64,000 nucleotides of DNA from NCBI RefSeq assembly GCF_039872745.1, contig NZ_JBDPZD010000003.1, forward strand, positions 496,001-560,000, in the 5' to 3' direction. Shown piece by piece: positions 33,206-43,778 of the stretch. This stretch comes from Pelomonas paludis (GTDB lineage Bacteria > Pseudomonadota > Gammaproteobacteria > Burkholderiales > Burkholderiaceae_C). The first letter of the stretch is position 1; each line of letters begins with the position of its first letter. A model generated the notes under the pieces. The model was not told the origin of the DNA. It searched no databases and worked only from the letters and a program-made list of their open reading frames with translations. The translations under genes and the position numbers were made by a program.

Positions 33206-34375
33206 ATGAAGAAAGCCCTGCTGTGCGCCACCTTGGCGCTTGCCGCCGCCGCGCTGCCGGCCACTGCTGCTGACAAGGTCAAGGTCGGCCTGCTGACCAC
33301 GCTGTCCGGCCCCGGTGCCGGCCTGGGCGTGGACATCCGCGACGGCTTTGCGCTCGGGCTCAAGCATGCGGGCGGCAAGTTCGGGCCACTGCCGGTCGAA
33401 CTGATCACCGCTGACGACCAGCAGAACCCCGAGGTCACCAAGCAGGCGACCGACCGCTTCATCAAGCGCGACAAGGTCGACCTGATGACCGGCATCGTGT
33501 TCTCCAACCTGATGCTGGCCGTGGGGCCCACGGTGTTCGAGGCCAAGCTGCCCTATGTCTCGGCCAATGCCGGCCCCTCGCAGTACGCGGGCGAGCAGTG
33601 CAACCCGTACTTCTTCAACGTGGCCTGGCAGAACGACAACCTGCACGAGGCCGTGGGCAAGGTGGTGATGGACAAGGGCTTCAAGAAGTTGGTGCTGCTG
33701 GCCCCCAACTACCCGGCAGGCAAGGACGCGATTGCCGGCTTCAAGCGCTACTACAAGGGCGCGGTTGTGGACGAGATCTACACCAAGCTCGGCCAGCTGG
33801 ACTACGCGGCTGAGCTGGCCCAGGCCCGCGCCGCCAAGCCGGATGCGATGTACATCTTCCTGCCCGGGGGCATGGGCATCAACTTCATCAAACAGTTCGT
33901 GGGCGCGGGCTTGTCGCGCGACATCACGCTCTTTGGCCCCGGCTTCTCGGCCGACGAGGACGTGATCAAGGCCGTGGGCGAACCCATGCTCGGCATGTTC
34001 AACAGCTCGCACTGGGCGCACGACATGGACAACGCCGCCAACAAGAAGTTCGTGGCCGACTTCCTGAAGGACTATGGCCGCCTGCCGTCGCTCTACGCCA
34101 GCCAGGGCTATGACGCCGCCCAGCTGATGGCGGCAGCCGTGCGCGACGTGAAGGGCCAGATCGAGAACAAGGATGCCTTGCTCAAGGCCATCAAGGCCGC
34201 CAAGTTCAGCTCGGTGCGCGGGCCCTTCCGCTTCAACAACAACCAGTACCCGGTGCAGGACTACTACCTGCGCGTCATCACCAAGAACGCCGAAGGCCGC
34301 GTCACCAACCGCACCCTGGGCAAGATCTTCAGCGACCACGCGGACGCCTACGCGGCGTCCTGCAAGATGAAGTGA
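33206..34375 (+). CDS. Branched-chain amino acid-type ABC transporter substrate-binding protein
   Basis: A 389-residue periplasmic binding protein of the Peripla_BP_6 (LivJ/LivK) type. A signal peptide (cut near ATA-ADKV) is followed by KVGLLTTLSGPGAGLGVDIRDGF and the hinge-region SANAGPSQYAGEQCNPYFF. It heads a five-gene transporter cluster (binding protein, two permeases, two ATPases). Ligands in this family include amino acids, urea and aromatic acids; the sequence does not decide which. The long gap before the next start is only 14 bp, so the cluster is an operon. A GGAGA site precedes the ATG. Confidence 0.9.
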   Translation: MKKALLCATLALAAAALPATAADKVKVGLLTTLSGPGAGLGVDIRDGFALGLKHAGGKFGPLPVELITADDQQNPEVTKQATDRFIKRDKVDLMTGIVFSNLMLAVGPTVFEAKLPYVSANAGPSQYAGEQCNPYFFNVAWQNDNLHEAVGKVVMDKGFKKLVLLAPNYPAGKDAIAGFKRYYKGAVVDEIYTKLGQLDYAAELAQARAAKPDAMYIFLPGGMGINFIKQFVGAGLSRDITLFGPGFSADEDVIKAVGEPMLGMFNSSHWAHDMDNAANKKFVADFLKDYGRLPSLYASQGYDAAQLMAAAVRDVKGQIENKDALLKAIKAAKFSSVRGPFRFNNNQYPVQDYYLRVITKNAEGRVTNRTLGKIFSDHADAYAASCKMK

Positions 34376-34389
34376 ACCCGTAATTTGCC

Positions 34390-35310
34390 TTGGACTGGAT
34401 CCTTGTCACCGAACAGCTGCTGAACGGCCTGCAGTTCGGGCTCATGCTCTTCCTGCTGGCCGCCGGCCTGACGCTGGTGTTCGGCATCATGGACATGATC
34501 AACCTGGCCCATGGCTCGCTCTACATGGTGGGGGCCTACCTGGCGGCGAGTGTGGCGCAGGCGAGTGGCTCCTTCACCGTGGGCGTGTTGGCCTCGCTGG
34601 CGGGCACGGCGGTGTTGGGCATGTTGCTTGAAATGAGCCTGCTGCGGCGGCTCTATGAGCGGGACCACCTCAGCCAGGTGCTGTCCACCTTTGCTCTGAT
34701 CCTGATGGCCAACGAGGGCGTGCGCATGGTCTGGGGCGAGCAGCCCTTGATGCTCAACACCCCGGCGGCGCTGTCGGGGCCGGTGGAGCTGCTGCCGGGC
34801 CTCTTTTACCCGGCCTACCGGCTGCTGATCATCGGCGTGGGCTTGGGCGTGGCGCTGCTGCTCTATGGGCTGGTCACGCACACGCGCATCGGCATGTGGG
34901 TGCGCGCCGGGGCGTCCAACCGCGCGATGGCCCTGGCCATGGGCGTGCCGATCGGGCGGCTCTTCACGGCGGTGTTCGGCTTTGGTGCCTTGCTCTGCGC
35001 GTTGGCGGGCAGCCTGCTCGGGCCGCTGTTGGCGGTGCAGGTGGGCATGGGCGAGAGCATCCTGATCCTGGCCTTTGTGGTGATCGTGATCGGGGGCATC
35101 GGCTCCATCCGCGGGGCCTTGGTGGGCGCGCTGCTGGTGGGCCTGGTGGACACGGCCAGCCGCACGCTGCTGCCAGCGCTCCTGCGCCAGGTGCTGGCAC
35201 CCGAGACAGCCTCCAGCGTGGGGCCGGCGCTGGCGGGCCTGCTCACCTATGTGCTGATGGCGGCCGTGCTGTTCTTCAAGCCCCAGGGCCTGTTTCCGGC
35301 GCGCGGATGA
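34390..35310 (+). CDS. Branched-chain amino acid-type ABC transporter permease, LivH family
   Basis: A 306-residue inner-membrane permease. The family opening QLLNGLQFGLMLFLLAAGLTLVFGIMDMINLAHGSLYMVGAYL and the cytoplasmic loop RAGASNRAMALAMGVP (ATPase contact) are clear. GGIGSIRGALVGALLVGLVDT is the conserved late helix. The start appears to be TTG at 34390 (MDWILVTEQLLNGLQ), a weak codon 14 bp after the preceding stop. The stop overlaps the next ATG by 4 bp. Confidence 0.92.
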   Translation: MDWILVTEQLLNGLQFGLMLFLLAAGLTLVFGIMDMINLAHGSLYMVGAYLAASVAQASGSFTVGVLASLAGTAVLGMLLEMSLLRRLYERDHLSQVLSTFALILMANEGVRMVWGEQPLMLNTPAALSGPVELLPGLFYPAYRLLIIGVGLGVALLLYGLVTHTRIGMWVRAGASNRAMALAMGVPIGRLFTAVFGFGALLCALAGSLLGPLLAVQVGMGESILILAFVVIVIGGIGSIRGALVGALLVGLVDTASRTLLPALLRQVLAPETASSVGPALAGLLTYVLMAAVLFFKPQGLFPARG

Positions 35311-36278
35311 AGCCATCCCAGAGCGCACCGCTGTCGCTGCACCACGCGGGCCCGGGCCGCTGGCTCTGGCCGCTACTGCTGGTGGCCGCCGCGCTGCCGT
35401 CTGTGCTGGCGGCGTTGGGACTGGAGTTCTACACGGGCGTGCTCACGCGCGTGCTCATCCTGGCCATGGCCGCCAGCAGCTTGAACCTGGTGCTCGGCTT
35501 TGGCGGCCTGGTGTCGTTCGGCCACGCGGCCTTTGTGGGCCTGGGCGCCTACACGGTGGCGATTGCGGCGGATGCGGGGCTCACGTCGGCTTACGTAGCC
35601 TGGCCGCTGGCCGTGGGCGTGAGCAGCCTGGCGGCGGGTCTGGTGGGCTTTGTCAGCCTGCGCACGCGGGGCGTGTACTTCATCATGATCACGCTGGCCT
35701 TTGCCCAGATGTTTTACTTCCTGGCCGTGTCGCTCAAGGCCTATGGCGGCGATGACGGCCTGCCGCTGGCCGCCCGCTCTCAGCTGGGCCTCGGGCTGGA
35801 CCTCAAGAGCGACAGCCACCTCTACGCCGTGGCCCTGGTGCTGCTGGTGGGCGTGCTGGCGGGGCTGCGCGCGCTGCTGAACAGCCGCTTTGGCTGGCTG
35901 CTGCAAGGCAGCCGCGAGAACGAGACCCGCATGGCCGCTCTGGGCAGCCCGGTGGGCCGCGTGCAGTGGGGCGCCTTCGTCATCGCCGGCGGTGTGGCAG
36001 GGTTGGCGGGGGCGCTGCTGGCCAATCTCAATGGCCTGGTGACGCCGCACATGCTGCATTGGTCGCAGTCGGGGCAGCTGATGGTGATGGTCATCCTCGG
36101 GGGCACGGGCTCGCTCTGGGGCGGGCTCATCGGCGCGGCCGTGCTGCTGGGGCTGGAGGAGGGCCTGGCCAGCCTGACCCTGCATGGCCAGATGGCGTTG
36201 GGCGCAGTGCTGTTGGGCGTGGTGCTGTGGGCGCCGCAGGGCATCGCGGCTTGGTTGGGCAAGGTGCGACGTGGCTGA
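35307..36278 (+). CDS. Branched-chain amino acid-type ABC transporter permease, LivM family
   Basis: A 323-residue inner-membrane permease that pairs with the LivH-type protein. Family marks are LNLVLGFGGLVSFGHAAFVGLGAYT, RTRGVYFIMITLAFAQMFYF, the loop GSRENETRMAALG and GGTGSLWGGLIGAAVLLGLEE. The ATG at 35307 overlaps the upstream stop (ATGA). The frame is open for 400 bp further upstream inside the livH-like gene, but that is a shadow. Confidence 0.92.
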   Translation: MKPSQSAPLSLHHAGPGRWLWPLLLVAAALPSVLAALGLEFYTGVLTRVLILAMAASSLNLVLGFGGLVSFGHAAFVGLGAYTVAIAADAGLTSAYVAWPLAVGVSSLAAGLVGFVSLRTRGVYFIMITLAFAQMFYFLAVSLKAYGGDDGLPLAARSQLGLGLDLKSDSHLYAVALVLLVGVLAGLRALLNSRFGWLLQGSRENETRMAALGSPVGRVQWGAFVIAGGVAGLAGALLANLNGLVTPHMLHWSQSGQLMVMVILGGTGSLWGGLIGAAVLLGLEEGLASLTLHGQMALGAVLLGVVLWAPQGIAAWLGKVRRG

Positions 36279-37025
36279 ACCCCTGCTGCGCGTGGAGAGC
36301 CTGGTCAAACGCTTCGGCGCGTTGGCGGCGACCGATAGCGCCAGCTTCGAGGTGCGCGCCGGGGAGCTGCACGCGCTGATTGGCCCCAATGGCGCGGGCA
36401 AGACGACGCTGATCCACCAGATCTCGGGCGCGCTGCGGCCGGATGCAGGGCGCATCCACTTCGACGGGCAAGACCTGACGGCCCTGCCCATGCCGGCGCG
36501 GGTGCGGGCAGGGCTGGTGCGGTCCTACCAGATCACCAGCGTGTTCCAGCGCTTCAGCGTGCTCGACAACCTGCGCCTGGCCGTGCAGGCGCGGCGGCCG
36601 GGCGCGGCTTTTTGGCGTGCTGCGGAAAAGGACACAGCCGCGCGCGACGAGGCCCTGGCCTTGCTCGAGCGCGTGGGCCTGGCTGAGCGCGCGGCCCAAG
36701 CCGCAGGCAGCCTGGCCCATGGCGAGCAGCGCCAGCTCGAAGTGGGCCTGGCCCTTGCCGCGCGGCCCCGCTTGCTGCTGCTGGACGAGCCGCTGGCGGG
36801 CATGGGCCCCGAGGAGTCGGCCCGCATGGTGGCGCTGCTGCAAACGCTGCGGCGTGAGACGACGCTGCTCTTGGTGGAGCACGACATGGATGCCGTCTTC
36901 CGGCTGGCCGACCGCATCACCACCCTGGTGGCGGGCCGCGTGATCGTGAGCGACACGCCCGAGGCCATCCGCGCCCACCCCGAGGTGCTGCGTGCCTACC
37001 TGGGGGATGAACTGGAGGCCCTGCC

Positions 37026-37029
<4 letters not shown>
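36271..37029 (+). CDS. ABC transporter ATP-binding protein, LivG family
   Basis: A 252-residue ATPase that powers the LivH/LivM-type permeases. Walker A is GPNGAGKTTL (about 36-45), the Q-loop follows, the signature is replaced by LAHGEQRQLEVGLAL in place of LSGGQ, and Walker B is LLLLDEPLAGM with the switch His in VEHDMDAVF. The C-terminal ALLQTLRRETTLLLVEHD and DTPEAIRAHPEVLRAYLGDE are typical of LivG. The GTG at 36271 overlaps the upstream stop by 8 bp. Confidence 0.92.
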
Positions 37030-37714
<685 letters not shown>

Positions 37715-37733
<19 letters not shown>

Positions 37734-38653
37734 CAGCCGGCCTTGCGGCGGCCGAGCAAAAGACCGAGCAATAGACCGAGCGCGCCGAGGCCGAACAGTG
37801 CGGCCGTAGTGGGCTCAGGCACGGCGGTCATGAAGGTGCCCGAGGCGCTCGTCATGGTGACGTTGCGCGGCAGGATGAAGCTCAGGTGCACCGAGGCGGC
37901 GAAGTCGGTGGACGACCCCAGCGCGCTGAACGTGGTGAACGAGGCTTTCATCAGAAAGTCCGGCCGGACGCCCACCATATGCATCCAACCGTGCGCCACG
38001 AACTCCCCGTTCACGTCGCCCGTCGTGGTCCAGGGGAGAGACTCGAAGGTGATCCGGCTCATGTCGGGGGCCACGATGCTCAGCTTGTCTTGATCGAGAA
38101 GGCTCTTGCCCGGGGTGCCATCGAACCGGACGCGGCGCTCCATCGCCAAACCGCCGCCTTTGCCCTGAAGGCTCAACTGGCCTGCCCAACCCGCATTGAG
38201 CTGTGCCGAGATCGAGCCTGTCTGGCGCCAGATCACTTCGATGGCGGTGACGGTGTTGGCATCGGCGCCGAGCACGTCGAAGTAAAGATGGTCACTCATG
38301 GAGGTGGTCGCGGAAGAGCCTTCGACGCTGGGCGGAACCCAGCTCGAAGTTGACTTGGTTTCGGCATGCATGGAGGCGGTGGCTAGATCGGCTCGCGCGT
38401 ATGCCATGCCGTAGGCACTCTCAATCCAGCTCTCGCTGCGGCTCGGGTGAACACCCGAGGCACCGCCCGCCACGCCCGCACCTTGGCGAAAGACGATGCC
38501 ATTGGACCCCGTGTGGGAGCGCAATCCGTCTTCAACGCTGACCGACGTTGAGCTTGCGGCCCAGACACTCAGGGGCGCAAGCACGGCCGAGGCGGCCAGC
38601 GAGCGGACAAGAGACGACAAGCGCTGTGAGAGATTGAACCGCATGAATTGCAT
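37715..38653 (-). CDS. PEP-CTERM sorting-domain protein
   Basis: A 312-residue exported protein of unknown role. The signal peptide (to about SVWA-AS) precedes a beta-rich region. The C-terminal sorting signal is VPEPTTAALFGLGALGLLLGLLLGRRKAG. Two close ATGs (38653 and 38644) are possible; neither has a strong Shine-Dalgarno. It is unrelated in its passenger region to the other PEP-CTERM protein at 20496. Its stop codon lies inside the livF-type gene on the other strand, so the two transcripts must overlap. Confidence 0.83.
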
Positions 38654-38821
38654 CTTGGAGTTGCTGGGATGGCTACGAGGCTACCCCAGCAAGTCCGCGG
38701 CTCCGCCCCCCTAGGTCGTTAGGCGTCGCCGTGCAAACGGGCAGACTCGCGGGCGGCGGGCTCCAGCCGAGGACTTGCGCACAATGAGGCGAAGGCGCGC
38801 GTTGCGCCCAACGGAGTTGTC

Positions 38822-40000
38822 ATGCCAGCCAAGCCCGCTTTTCACTGGGACGACCCGCTGCTGTTGAATGAGCAGCTCAGCGACGACGAACGCATGGTGC
38901 GCGAGGCTGCGGCGGTGTACTGCCGCAAGCAGCTGCAGCCCCGTGTGCTGGAGGCCTTCCGGCACGAAAAGACCGATGCGGCCATCTTCCGCGAGATGGG
39001 CGCATTGGGCCTGCTGGGGCCAACGATCCCGGCGGCCTACGGCGGGGCAGGGCTCAACTACGTGAGCTATGGGCTGATCGCCCGGGAGGTGGAGCGCATC
39101 GACTCGGGCTACCGCTCGATGATGAGCGTGCAGTCCTCCTTGGTGATGCTGCCGATCTTCGAGTTCGGGACCGAGGCGCAGCGGCAGAAGTACCTGCCCA
39201 AGCTGGCCAGCGGCGAGTGGATTGGCTGCTTTGGCCTGACCGAGCCCGACCACGGGTCAGACCCCGGTTCCATGGTCACACGGGCGCGCAGCGTGCCGGG
39301 CGGCTATGAGCTGACGGGCGCCAAGATGTGGATCACCAATGCGCCGATTGCCGATGTCTTCGTGGTCTGGGCCAAGGACGACGGCGGTCAGATCCGCGGC
39401 TATGTGCTGGAGAAGGGCTGGGCGGGGCTCTCGACTCCGGTGATCCACGGCAAGGTGGGCTTGCGGGCCAGCATCACCGGCGAGATCGTGCTGGACAAGG
39501 TGTTCTGCCCCGAGCAGAACGCCTTCCCGACGGTGGCGGGGCTCAAGGGGCCGTTCACCTGCTTGAACTCGGCCCGCTACGGCATCGCCTGGGGCGCCCT
39601 GGGCGCGGCCGAGAGCTGCTGGCACACGGCCCGGCAGTACGTGCTGGACCGGACGCAGTTCGGCAAGCCCCTGGCCGCCAACCAGCTGGTGCAAAAGAAG
39701 CTGGCCGACATGCAGACCGAGATCAGCCTCGGGCTGCAAGGCTGTTTGCGCCTGGGGCGCATGAAGGACGAGGGCACGGCGGCCGTCGAGATCACCTCGA
39801 TCATGAAGCGCAACTCCTGCGGCAAGGCGCTGGAGATCGCCCGCACCGCGCGCGACATGCTGGGCGGCAATGGCATCAGCGACGAGTTCGGCATTGCGCG
39901 GCATATGGTCAATCTGGAAGTCGTCAATACTTATGAGGGCACGCATGACATCCATGCCTTGATCCTCGGCCGGGCGCAGACCGGCATTGCCGCCTTTTGA
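38822..40000 (+). CDS. gcdH: Glutaryl-CoA dehydrogenase
   Basis: A cytosolic acyl-CoA dehydrogenase of 392 residues that oxidises and decarboxylates glutaryl-CoA to crotonyl-CoA in lysine, tryptophan and aromatic-acid breakdown. Signs are FHWDDPLLLNEQLSDDERMVR, GCFGLTEPDHGSDPGSM, the substrate-pocket region KMWITNAPIADVFVVWAK, and the C-terminal catalytic Glu in VNTYEGTHDIHALILGRAQTG. These motifs separate it from generic acyl-CoA dehydrogenases. Many betaproteobacteria have a linked LysR gene and CoA-transferase; neither is here. It follows the liv-type cluster but is separated from it by a convergent gene, so cotranscription is excluded. Confidence 0.93.
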   Translation: MPAKPAFHWDDPLLLNEQLSDDERMVREAAAVYCRKQLQPRVLEAFRHEKTDAAIFREMGALGLLGPTIPAAYGGAGLNYVSYGLIAREVERIDSGYRSMMSVQSSLVMLPIFEFGTEAQRQKYLPKLASGEWIGCFGLTEPDHGSDPGSMVTRARSVPGGYELTGAKMWITNAPIADVFVVWAKDDGGQIRGYVLEKGWAGLSTPVIHGKVGLRASITGEIVLDKVFCPEQNAFPTVAGLKGPFTCLNSARYGIAWGALGAAESCWHTARQYVLDRTQFGKPLAANQLVQKKLADMQTEISLGLQGCLRLGRMKDEGTAAVEITSIMKRNSCGKALEIARTARDMLGGNGISDEFGIARHMVNLEVVNTYEGTHDIHALILGRAQTGIAAF

Positions 40001-40014
40001 AGGGAAGCCCGTTC

Positions 40015-40479
40015 ATGAAACGTCGTCACGCCTTGCTCGCCTCCACCTTGCCCGGCGCTGCGCTCGCAGCCTCCACGCCAGCGCCTGCCTGGCTGAGCCC
40101 CGAGGATCAGGCCCGCCGCAAGGCCGAGGTGACGGCCACCGAGACGGCTTTTGCGGCCAGTATGGCGGCGCGTGACCCCAAGGCTTTCCAGAGCTTCCTG
40201 GCGCCCGACACGGTGTTCGGCATGGGCCGCAACCCGGCCATGGGCATCGAGGCGGTGATGAAGGTCTGGCTGCCGTTCTTCGAGGGGCCCAAGGCCCCCT
40301 TCAGCTGGAAGCCGGACTTCGTGATGCTGGCGCCCACGGGCGAGCTGGCCTACAGCAGCGGGCCCGTCTACAACCCCGAGGGCAAGCTCATCAACCGCTT
40401 CCACTCGACATGGAGGCGCAAGGCGGGCGGTGGCTGGGAGATCGTGTTCGACCAGGGCGAGGCGGTCTGCGGCACCTGA
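40015..40479 (+). CDS. Exported NTF2-like (DUF4440-type) protein
   Basis: A 154-residue protein with a probable signal (MKRRHALLASTLPGAALAAS) and a SnoaL/DUF4440-like domain (about 35-150): ETAFAASMAARDPKAFQSFLAPDTVFG, GIEAVMKVWLPFF, and GELAYSSGPVYNPEG then WRRKAGGGWEIVFDQG. Members act as small binding proteins or isomerase-like enzymes; no activity can be claimed. The ATG at 40015 begins the signal and has AGGGA upstream. It is 14 bp after the gcdH stop, so probably cotranscribed, and it ends at a bidirectional terminator. Confidence 0.8.
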   Translation: MKRRHALLASTLPGAALAASTPAPAWLSPEDQARRKAEVTATETAFAASMAARDPKAFQSFLAPDTVFGMGRNPAMGIEAVMKVWLPFFEGPKAPFSWKPDFVMLAPTGELAYSSGPVYNPEGKLINRFHSTWRRKAGGGWEIVFDQGEAVCGT

Positions 40480-40502
40480 TCCACGCGGCGTCGGCCCCAT
40501 AG

Positions 40503-40530
40503 AAAAAGGCCTCCCGTGGGAGGCCTTTTT
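40503..40530. terminator. Bidirectional intrinsic terminator
   Basis: AAAAAGGCCTCCC / GGGAGGCCTTTTT forms a long perfect stem with a short GT loop and A and T tracts on both sides. It serves the gcdH-NTF2 transcript and the convergent TonB receptor transcript. Confidence 0.92.
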
Positions 40531-40569
40531 CATGGCAGCCAAGCGGGGCTTGTGGCCCCGTGGCTCCGA

Positions 40570-43536
40570 TCAGTAGTTCAGGCGAGCGCCGATGCGGTAG
40601 ACGCGGCCGAGCACGTCGAACAGCGAGGGGTTCACGCCATAGCCCGTGTTGGTGCCGGGGGCGTTGGGCGGGGTGACGTCGGTGACGTTGTCGATCTTGA
40701 AGTAGGCGGTGATGTTCTTGTTGATCTTGTAGCTACCCGACAGATCAAAGTACGTCGCGCCCTTCATCTGGTTGTTGTCGATGGTCTGGTGCTGAGCCGT
40801 CGAGACTGGGCAGTTGGTCTGGCACTCGATGAACTCGTTGCTGTAGACGCCCTTGCTGATGTAGCGCTGAGCGAACGAGAGACTGACCACTTCGCCTTCC
40901 CAGGTCTGCGAGAACTGGGCCTTCCACTTCGGCGTGTCGCCGAGGTTGACGCCCGCACGCTCTGCCGGGATGGTGCCGATGATGCCGGACGTGACCAGGA
41001 AGCTCTTGGTCCGGGTGCCCAGACCACGCAGCGTGACCTTGCCGGGCATGCCGATGCCGGCGAGGCTGAAGCGGTACAGACCTTCGAGGTCGTAGCCCTT
41101 GTTGCGCATCTTGGCCAGATTGAAGGCCTGCAGCTGCACGTACTTGACGGGGCTGACCAGGTCCATCGCGGCGCAGAACTCCTGGTTGCCGGCGGCGCAC
41201 AGGTCAACTTGCTGTTGGGCGCCGAAGGTGGAGATCACGTCCTTGAGCTTGATGTCGTAGTAGTCGAACGACAGGCTCAGGCCAGGGGCCCACTTCGGGT
41301 TGGCCAACACCAGGCCGATGCTCTTGTTGTCAGCCAGCTCAGGGCGCAGGTTGACGTTGCCGATGGTGCGCTGCTGGACGTTGTAGGTGTTGCCCAGGTA
41401 ATTGACGGCCTGGTTGATCACCACCGGGGCGGCGAACAGTTCAGACAGGTTGGGGGCACGCACGTCGCGCGACATCACGTAGCGCAGACGCAGGCCATCA
41501 ACGCCAGTCTTCCAGGTGGAACCAGCCTTCCAGCTGGTGATGCCACCGGCCGTGCTGTACTGGGTGCGGCGCACCGCCACGTTCAGGTTGGCATCGCCCA
41601 TGCGATCCGACTTGAACAAGGGGGCGTTCATTTCCACGAAGCCTTCCTCGACGTTGTAGGCACCCACCGCAGCGTGGTAGTTGCCGGCAAACCAGTTGTT
41701 GCCCACCGAGGTGTTCAGCAGCGGGTCAGCGGGGTACTCGGCCGTGTTGGGCGTGGCGGGATAGACGCCGTTGCCGTACGGGTCGCCGGTGACCCAGTAG
41801 CCTTCCTTGCGAGCTTCGGCGCCCAGCGCCACGGCAACCGGGCCGGCCCAGTTGGAGAAGGGCTGGCCGTTGACGTTGAAGCTGGCGACGGTCTGGCGCT
41901 GCGTCGAGAGCTGGCGCGGGCCGACGGCCGGGAACACATAGGCCAGGGCGCCGGCGTCTTGCACCACATCGCCCAGGATGTTGAGCGGCAAGCAGCCCGA
42001 GGAACGCGCCACCGGGTTGCGACAGACGATGCTGCCGTCGGGCAGCTTGATGGCATCGATGGCCTGGTTGAAGCGCGGGTTCAGCATGATGTTGCTGACC
42101 TTCAGATCGATGTGGTTCTCGCCGTGCTCGAGGTAGCTGTCATAGGACCAGGTCGTGCCCAGGCCAGAGAACTTGCCGTTGGCACCGATCACGAAGCGCT
42201 TTTGCTCGCGCACCGGATTGACTTCGATGTCCTTGGGCTGGTTGCCGTAGGCGGTACCAAACTTGAAGCTCGTGATGCCCTTGTCCACGCAAGCCTGCTT
42301 GATCGAGGCCGGCACGTAGGGGTTCTCGCACTGGATGGTCAGGTTGTCGAGCTTGGGCGAGCCGGGGTTCGGGGTGTTGCGGGCATCGGTCTTGGCGAGG
42401 TTGACAGTGAAGTAGACCTCGGTGTCGTCGTCCAGCTCATAGCTGGCGCGGCTGTAGAGGACCTGGCGCTTGAGGTCCATGCCCATGGTGGTGCCGCCAC
42501 CGATGGTGCCGGAGAGATCACCACCCACGCAGAACGGGGTGATACAGCCGGTGACGCCGCCGGTGCCGTTGGGCACGCCGTTGGAGCCGTACTGGAACTG
42601 GTAAGGCACGCCGTCCTTGCCGAAGGCCGTGCCTTGCAGCGGGCCTTGGGTGATCAGGCCGTACTTGGAGTACTGGAACTGCTGGGCGTTGCGGATGTCG
42701 AAGAGCTGCGGCTTGCCGTCGGTCGTTTGGCTGGTGGGGCGCTGTTGCCAGGCCGGGTTGTTGAACCAGGTACGGCCGTTGGCGCCAATGCCACCGAAGC
42801 GGGGCGAGGGCACGCCCTTTTCGCGGACGACTTCGGCGCTCACGGTGATGTGGGCGCGGTCGTCCATGAAGCTGCGGCCCCAGGCCATCTGCAGCGCGCC
42901 GGTTTCGTCGTCGCCGTAGTTGGTCTGGCCGCCTTCGATGTTGGCCTTGAAGCCCTTGAAGCGCTTGTCGGTGATGAAGTTCACCACGCCGCCCACGGCA
43001 TCAGAGCCATAGGACGCGCCGGCACCGCCGGTCACCACGTCCACTTGCTGGATGAGGATCTGCGGGAACTGGCTGATGTCGGTCACGCCGGTGACGTTGG
43101 CCGGCACCACGCGCTGGCCGTCCAGCAGCGTCAGGGTGCGGATCGGGGCCAGGCCGCGCATGCTCAGCGAGCTGAGGCCTTGCAAGCCGCTGCTGGTGCT
43201 GTTGGTGAAGGTGGCGCGGCCGGTGCTGCCTTGCAGAGCGGGCAACTCGACGATGCTCTGGAAGATGTTCGGGTGAGCCTGCTTTTCGAGGTCCGACGCA
43301 TTGAGTCGCGTGGTGGGCGTTGGCTGGGTGAAGCCGCGCTGCGCAATGCGCGAACCCGTCACCACCACGGGCGTGAGGATGTTGGAGCCTTCGTCGGCCT
43401 TGGCGGCGGCTTGATCAGCCGCTTCGGGTTCGGGGGCGACGGGGTTTTGGGCGTCAGCCATCGCTGCACCGGCCATCAACGCGCAGGCGCTGAGGGTGGC
43501 GAGGTGGATGAGCTTCAGTTGTCCGGGGGAACGCAT
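40570..43536 (-). CDS. TonB-dependent receptor, probable aldobionic-acid/cellodextrin type
   Basis: A 988-residue outer-membrane receptor of the large carbohydrate-associated class found in Xanthomonas and Caulobacter relatives. The signal peptide ends near AAMADA-QN. The TonB-box region LTPVVVTGSRIAQRG (about 55) precedes the plug with LSMRGLAPIRTLTLLDGQRVVP and VDVVTGGAGASYGSDAVGGVVNFI. The barrel ends GRVYRIGARLNY. The ATG at 43536 has a GGAG site; the frame is open far upstream without similarity. An operator-like dyad lies 117-130 bp upstream, shared with the lacI-type gene and the kinase operon, which ties it to sugar-acid use. The substrate is inferred from the neighbours. Confidence 0.88.
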   Translation of the reverse strand: MRSPGQLKLIHLATLSACALMAGAAMADAQNPVAPEPEAADQAAAKADEGSNILTPVVVTGSRIAQRGFTQPTPTTRLNASDLEKQAHPNIFQSIVELPALQGSTGRATFTNSTSSGLQGLSSLSMRGLAPIRTLTLLDGQRVVPANVTGVTDISQFPQILIQQVDVVTGGAGASYGSDAVGGVVNFITDKRFKGFKANIEGGQTNYGDDETGALQMAWGRSFMDDRAHITVSAEVVREKGVPSPRFGGIGANGRTWFNNPAWQQRPTSQTTDGKPQLFDIRNAQQFQYSKYGLITQGPLQGTAFGKDGVPYQFQYGSNGVPNGTGGVTGCITPFCVGGDLSGTIGGGTTMGMDLKRQVLYSRASYELDDDTEVYFTVNLAKTDARNTPNPGSPKLDNLTIQCENPYVPASIKQACVDKGITSFKFGTAYGNQPKDIEVNPVREQKRFVIGANGKFSGLGTTWSYDSYLEHGENHIDLKVSNIMLNPRFNQAIDAIKLPDGSIVCRNPVARSSGCLPLNILGDVVQDAGALAYVFPAVGPRQLSTQRQTVASFNVNGQPFSNWAGPVAVALGAEARKEGYWVTGDPYGNGVYPATPNTAEYPADPLLNTSVGNNWFAGNYHAAVGAYNVEEGFVEMNAPLFKSDRMGDANLNVAVRRTQYSTAGGITSWKAGSTWKTGVDGLRLRYVMSRDVRAPNLSELFAAPVVINQAVNYLGNTYNVQQRTIGNVNLRPELADNKSIGLVLANPKWAPGLSLSFDYYDIKLKDVISTFGAQQQVDLCAAGNQEFCAAMDLVSPVKYVQLQAFNLAKMRNKGYDLEGLYRFSLAGIGMPGKVTLRGLGTRTKSFLVTSGIIGTIPAERAGVNLGDTPKWKAQFSQTWEGEVVSLSFAQRYISKGVYSNEFIECQTNCPVSTAQHQTIDNNQMKGATYFDLSGSYKINKNITAYFKIDNVTDVTPPNAPGTNTGYGVNPSLFDVLGRVYRIGARLNY

Positions 43537-43652
43537 GCTGGAGTCTCCTGCTGTGGTGCGCTGCCTGAGCAGCGCTTGTCTTGGGTCGTTGAGGCGGAGC
43601 GAGCAGATGGGGCCGGCGCATCCGATTGCCTGGGGGGACTGCAATCTAGGGA

Positions 43653-43666
43653 GGACAGCGCTATCC
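43653..43666. promoter_or_regulatory. LacI-family operator-like dyad O1
   Basis: GGACAGCGCTATCC differs by one base from the perfect palindrome at 49417-49430. It lies 117-130 bp upstream of the TonB receptor start codon. Confidence 0.75.
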
Positions 43667-43764
43667 CGTTCTGCAAAAAAACAGCGGGTCTGATGGCCCC
43701 GCCACGTGAGGGCCTGAGCCCGTCCACCCCAACACAAGCAACTGCACACACCAGTGCCATGGGT

Positions 43765-43778
43765 GGATTGCGCTATCC
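43765..43778. promoter_or_regulatory. LacI-family operator-like dyad O2
   Basis: GGATTGCGCTATCC differs by one base from the palindrome at 49417-49430. It lies about 254-267 bp upstream of the lacI-type gene and may serve autoregulation. Confidence 0.72.
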